Shown here: one piece after another, positions 62,729-64,000 of the stretch
Position numbering within the stretch: position 1 is the first letter of the stretch
How the letters are laid out: each line of letters opens with the position of its first letter
Origin: Actinobacteria bacterium HGW-Actinobacteria-1
Lineage (GTDB): Bacteria > Actinomycetota > Coriobacteriia > Anaerosomatales > Anaerosomataceae
Reading direction: 5' to 3'
NCBI GenBank assembly: GCA_002841355.1
Contig: PHFB01000004.1
Location: 37,662 to 101,661 of the forward strand
Length of the DNA stretch: 64,000 bases
Position numbers and translations under genes: made by a program
Notes under the pieces: model-generated
What the model was told of the DNA's origin: nothing
The model's input: the letters and a program-made list of their open reading frames with translations, nothing else
Database searches by the model: none

Positions 62729-64000
62729 TTGCGCCCACTCTCGATACGGGCGCGTGTTCTCTACCTCGCGATCGTCTTCGCGCTGTTGCTGGTCGGTAGC
62801 GTCACGCTAGCCACGTACTTCTTCGTGGCGGATGGTATGGCGCACTCGGCTCAGAGCACGACATGGCGTCTTGCGAGAACAACATCGCTGGCGATCTCGA
62901 AGGCGACGACGACCGCCAAGTTGCAGGCTGCATCCGAGGGTCTTGTCGGCGAGGATCGCGAGCACGAGGCCCTGCGGCTGCTGATGCGCGAGATCCCCGA
63001 CCTGTTCACGGTAGGCGGCGTAGAAGACGGCAGTTTCGCGCTGTACGTCCGCGAGGTTACCGACAACGAACTGCGGCTGGTCTGGTTCAGCGACGACAGA
63101 GCGGTCCTCGATGAGGCGTCCGGACGCAACGACGCGCTCCTCGATCGTCAGCCAACGCAGACGGGTCCGGAGGGCAGGGACCTGCTCACCGGCATGTTCA
63201 GCAGGGCGGACCTCGGCTCCTATGTGGTCCACATACCGCTCTACCTGCCCAACGGCGCTGTCGGCGTGATGGACGTGGTCTACCTGCCCACGCGAGAAGA
63301 GGGCATCCTCGACTCCGCGCGTCAGCCGATGTTCATCGTTGGTGCGTTCGCGCTTCTGGTCGCCGTGCTCATGCTGCAAATCATCATGGGATGGGTACTC
63401 TCGCTCGTCGATGACGTTCGGACGGCCGCGGAGTCTGTTGATGCTGGCCAGCTGGACGTTCGCCTTCCCGAGGAGGGCGAGCACGAGATCGCGGACCTGG
63501 CGCGATCTTTGAACGCGCTCATTGACCGACTGCGTCGGCGGGCCGAGGCTCAGACGCGATTCGTGGCCGATGCGTCACATGAGCTGGCGACGCCGGTCGC
63601 GGGCATACGCGGGTACGTCAACATCCTCCGCGCGTGGGGCGCCGAGGATCCCGAGATGCGTGAGGAGGCCATCGCGGCCATCGACCGCGAGTCCCGACGG
63701 ATGGCGCGGCTCTGCAGCGACCTGTTGTCGATGATCCGTAGCGATGGCGTTCTGGACTTCCGCAACGCCCGCTATGACATCAACGCCGCCAGCCGCGAGG
63801 TCCTTGCCGGCGCTGCGACGCGCTACATCGACAAGAATCTGGAGTTCGTCGGACCCGACGAGGGACCGCTGTGGCTCTATGGCGACCACGACCGTATCGA
63901 GGAAGCGCTGGCGATTCTCGTAGACAACGCGTGCAAGTACACGCCAGATGCCGGGCGCGTTCAGCTCAAGACTCGCCGACACCGCGATCGAGTCGTCGTC
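62729..64000 (+). CDS. Sensor histidine kinase, cut by window end
   Basis: The frame stays open from TTG 62729, directly after the regulator stop, to the window end (424 codons). GAGGGG (62720-62725) is its ribosome site. A transmembrane helix near 8-30, an extracytoplasmic domain, a second helix (about 197-220), HAMP, HisKA with His284 in ASHELATPVAGI and the HATPase N box (ILVDNACKYTP) are visible. The G boxes lie beyond the end. It pairs with the OmpR-type regulator as a two-component system. The H box has Ala where Arg is usual (SHELATP). Confidence 0.9.
   Translation, partial: MRPLSIRARVLYLAIVFALLLVGSVTLATYFFVADGMAHSAQSTTWRLARTTSLAISKATTTAKLQAASEGLVGEDREHEALRLLMREIPDLFTVGGVEDGSFALYVREVTDNELRLVWFSDDRAVLDEASGRNDALLDRQPTQTGPEGRDLLTGMFSRADLGSYVVHIPLYLPNGAVGVMDVVYLPTREEGILDSARQPMFIVGAFALLVAVLMLQIIMGWVLSLVDDVRTAAESVDAGQLDVRLPEEGEHEIADLARSLNALIDRLRRRAEAQTRFVADASHELATPVAGIRGYVNILRAWGAEDPEMREEAIAAIDRESRRMARLCSDLLSMIRSDGVLDFRNARYDINAASREVLAGAATRYIDKNLEFVGPDEGPLWLYGDHDRIEEALAILVDNACKYTPDAGRVQLKTRRHRDRVVV

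Overview
The window is 64 kb of dense, high-GC bacterial chromosome with about 60 genes on both strands. All intergenic gaps are under 200 bases, and no insertion sequence, prophage, CRISPR array, tRNA or rRNA is visible. The base composition, GTG/TTG starts, leaderless-looking genes, cell-wall-binding type 2 (CWB2) surface proteins, multiheme c-cytochromes, a pyruvate:ferredoxin oxidoreductase and a tungsten-type aldehyde oxidoreductase together suggest an anaerobic or microaerophilic Gram-positive of the Actinomycetota. A Coriobacteriia/OPB41-like lineage is the best guess. That placement is an inference from gene content, not from a marker gene.

Layout. 0-12.8 kb: MASE1 sensor kinase, LysE exporter with a divergent XRE-cupin regulator, ASCH protein, cold-shock gene 1, Ca2+/cation antiporter, a beta-helix CWB2 surface protein, NlpC/P60 peptidase, an ABC exporter pair, DedA and a flavin reductase. 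12.8-20.5 kb: DEAD-box helicase, an Fe-alcohol dehydrogenase overlapping a sensor kinase, a lipoprotein, TypA/BipA and a DUF362 iron-sulfur protein. 20.5-26.4 kb: an octaheme cytochrome, a Gtr-type glycosylation set (GtrA, methyltransferase, GT2, GT-C) and an amidohydrolase. 26.5-33.2 kb: a cbb3-type oxidase operon with unusual subunit architecture (CcoN, a pentaheme CcoO fusion, CcoS, a heme-less CcoP-like anchor, an unknown small protein and CcoI). 33.3-42.8 kb: cold-shock gene 2, a TipA-like MerR regulator, LOG protein, transglutaminase-like protein, an SCP2-like/Fe-ADH/aldehyde oxidoreductase cluster and pseudouridine catabolism (psuK, psuG) with a methyltransferase. 42.8-49.9 kb: CWB2 metalloprotease, ABC ATPase, AlkD-like protein, alpha/beta hydrolase, heptaheme cytochrome and a CheY-like regulator. 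49.9-56.1 kb: SRP RNA, dnaX-ybaB-recR and porCDAB. 56.1-64 kb: a PstS-like lipoprotein with an HD-GYP sensor, lysC, asd, and an OmpR regulator with a kinase cut off by the window end.

How the genes fit together. Pyruvate oxidation (Por) and aldehyde/alcohol redox enzymes would generate reduced ferredoxin and NAD(P)H. The multiheme cytochromes and the cbb3-type enzyme are plausible electron outlets across or outside the membrane. Several sensor kinases and a c-di-GMP phosphodiesterase provide signalling.

The most interesting signals are: (1) both cold-shock genes carry the same three-part structured leader (5' hairpin, terminator-like hairpin followed by TTTTGTTTTG, and a G/C hairpin touching the Shine-Dalgarno site); (2) the CcoO subunit carries four extra c-heme domains, while a heme-less CcoP-like anchor is encoded separately; (3) a 7/8-heme cytochrome pair shares a short upstream motif; (4) many genes appear leaderless or use an extended -10 TGCTAnnnT promoter.
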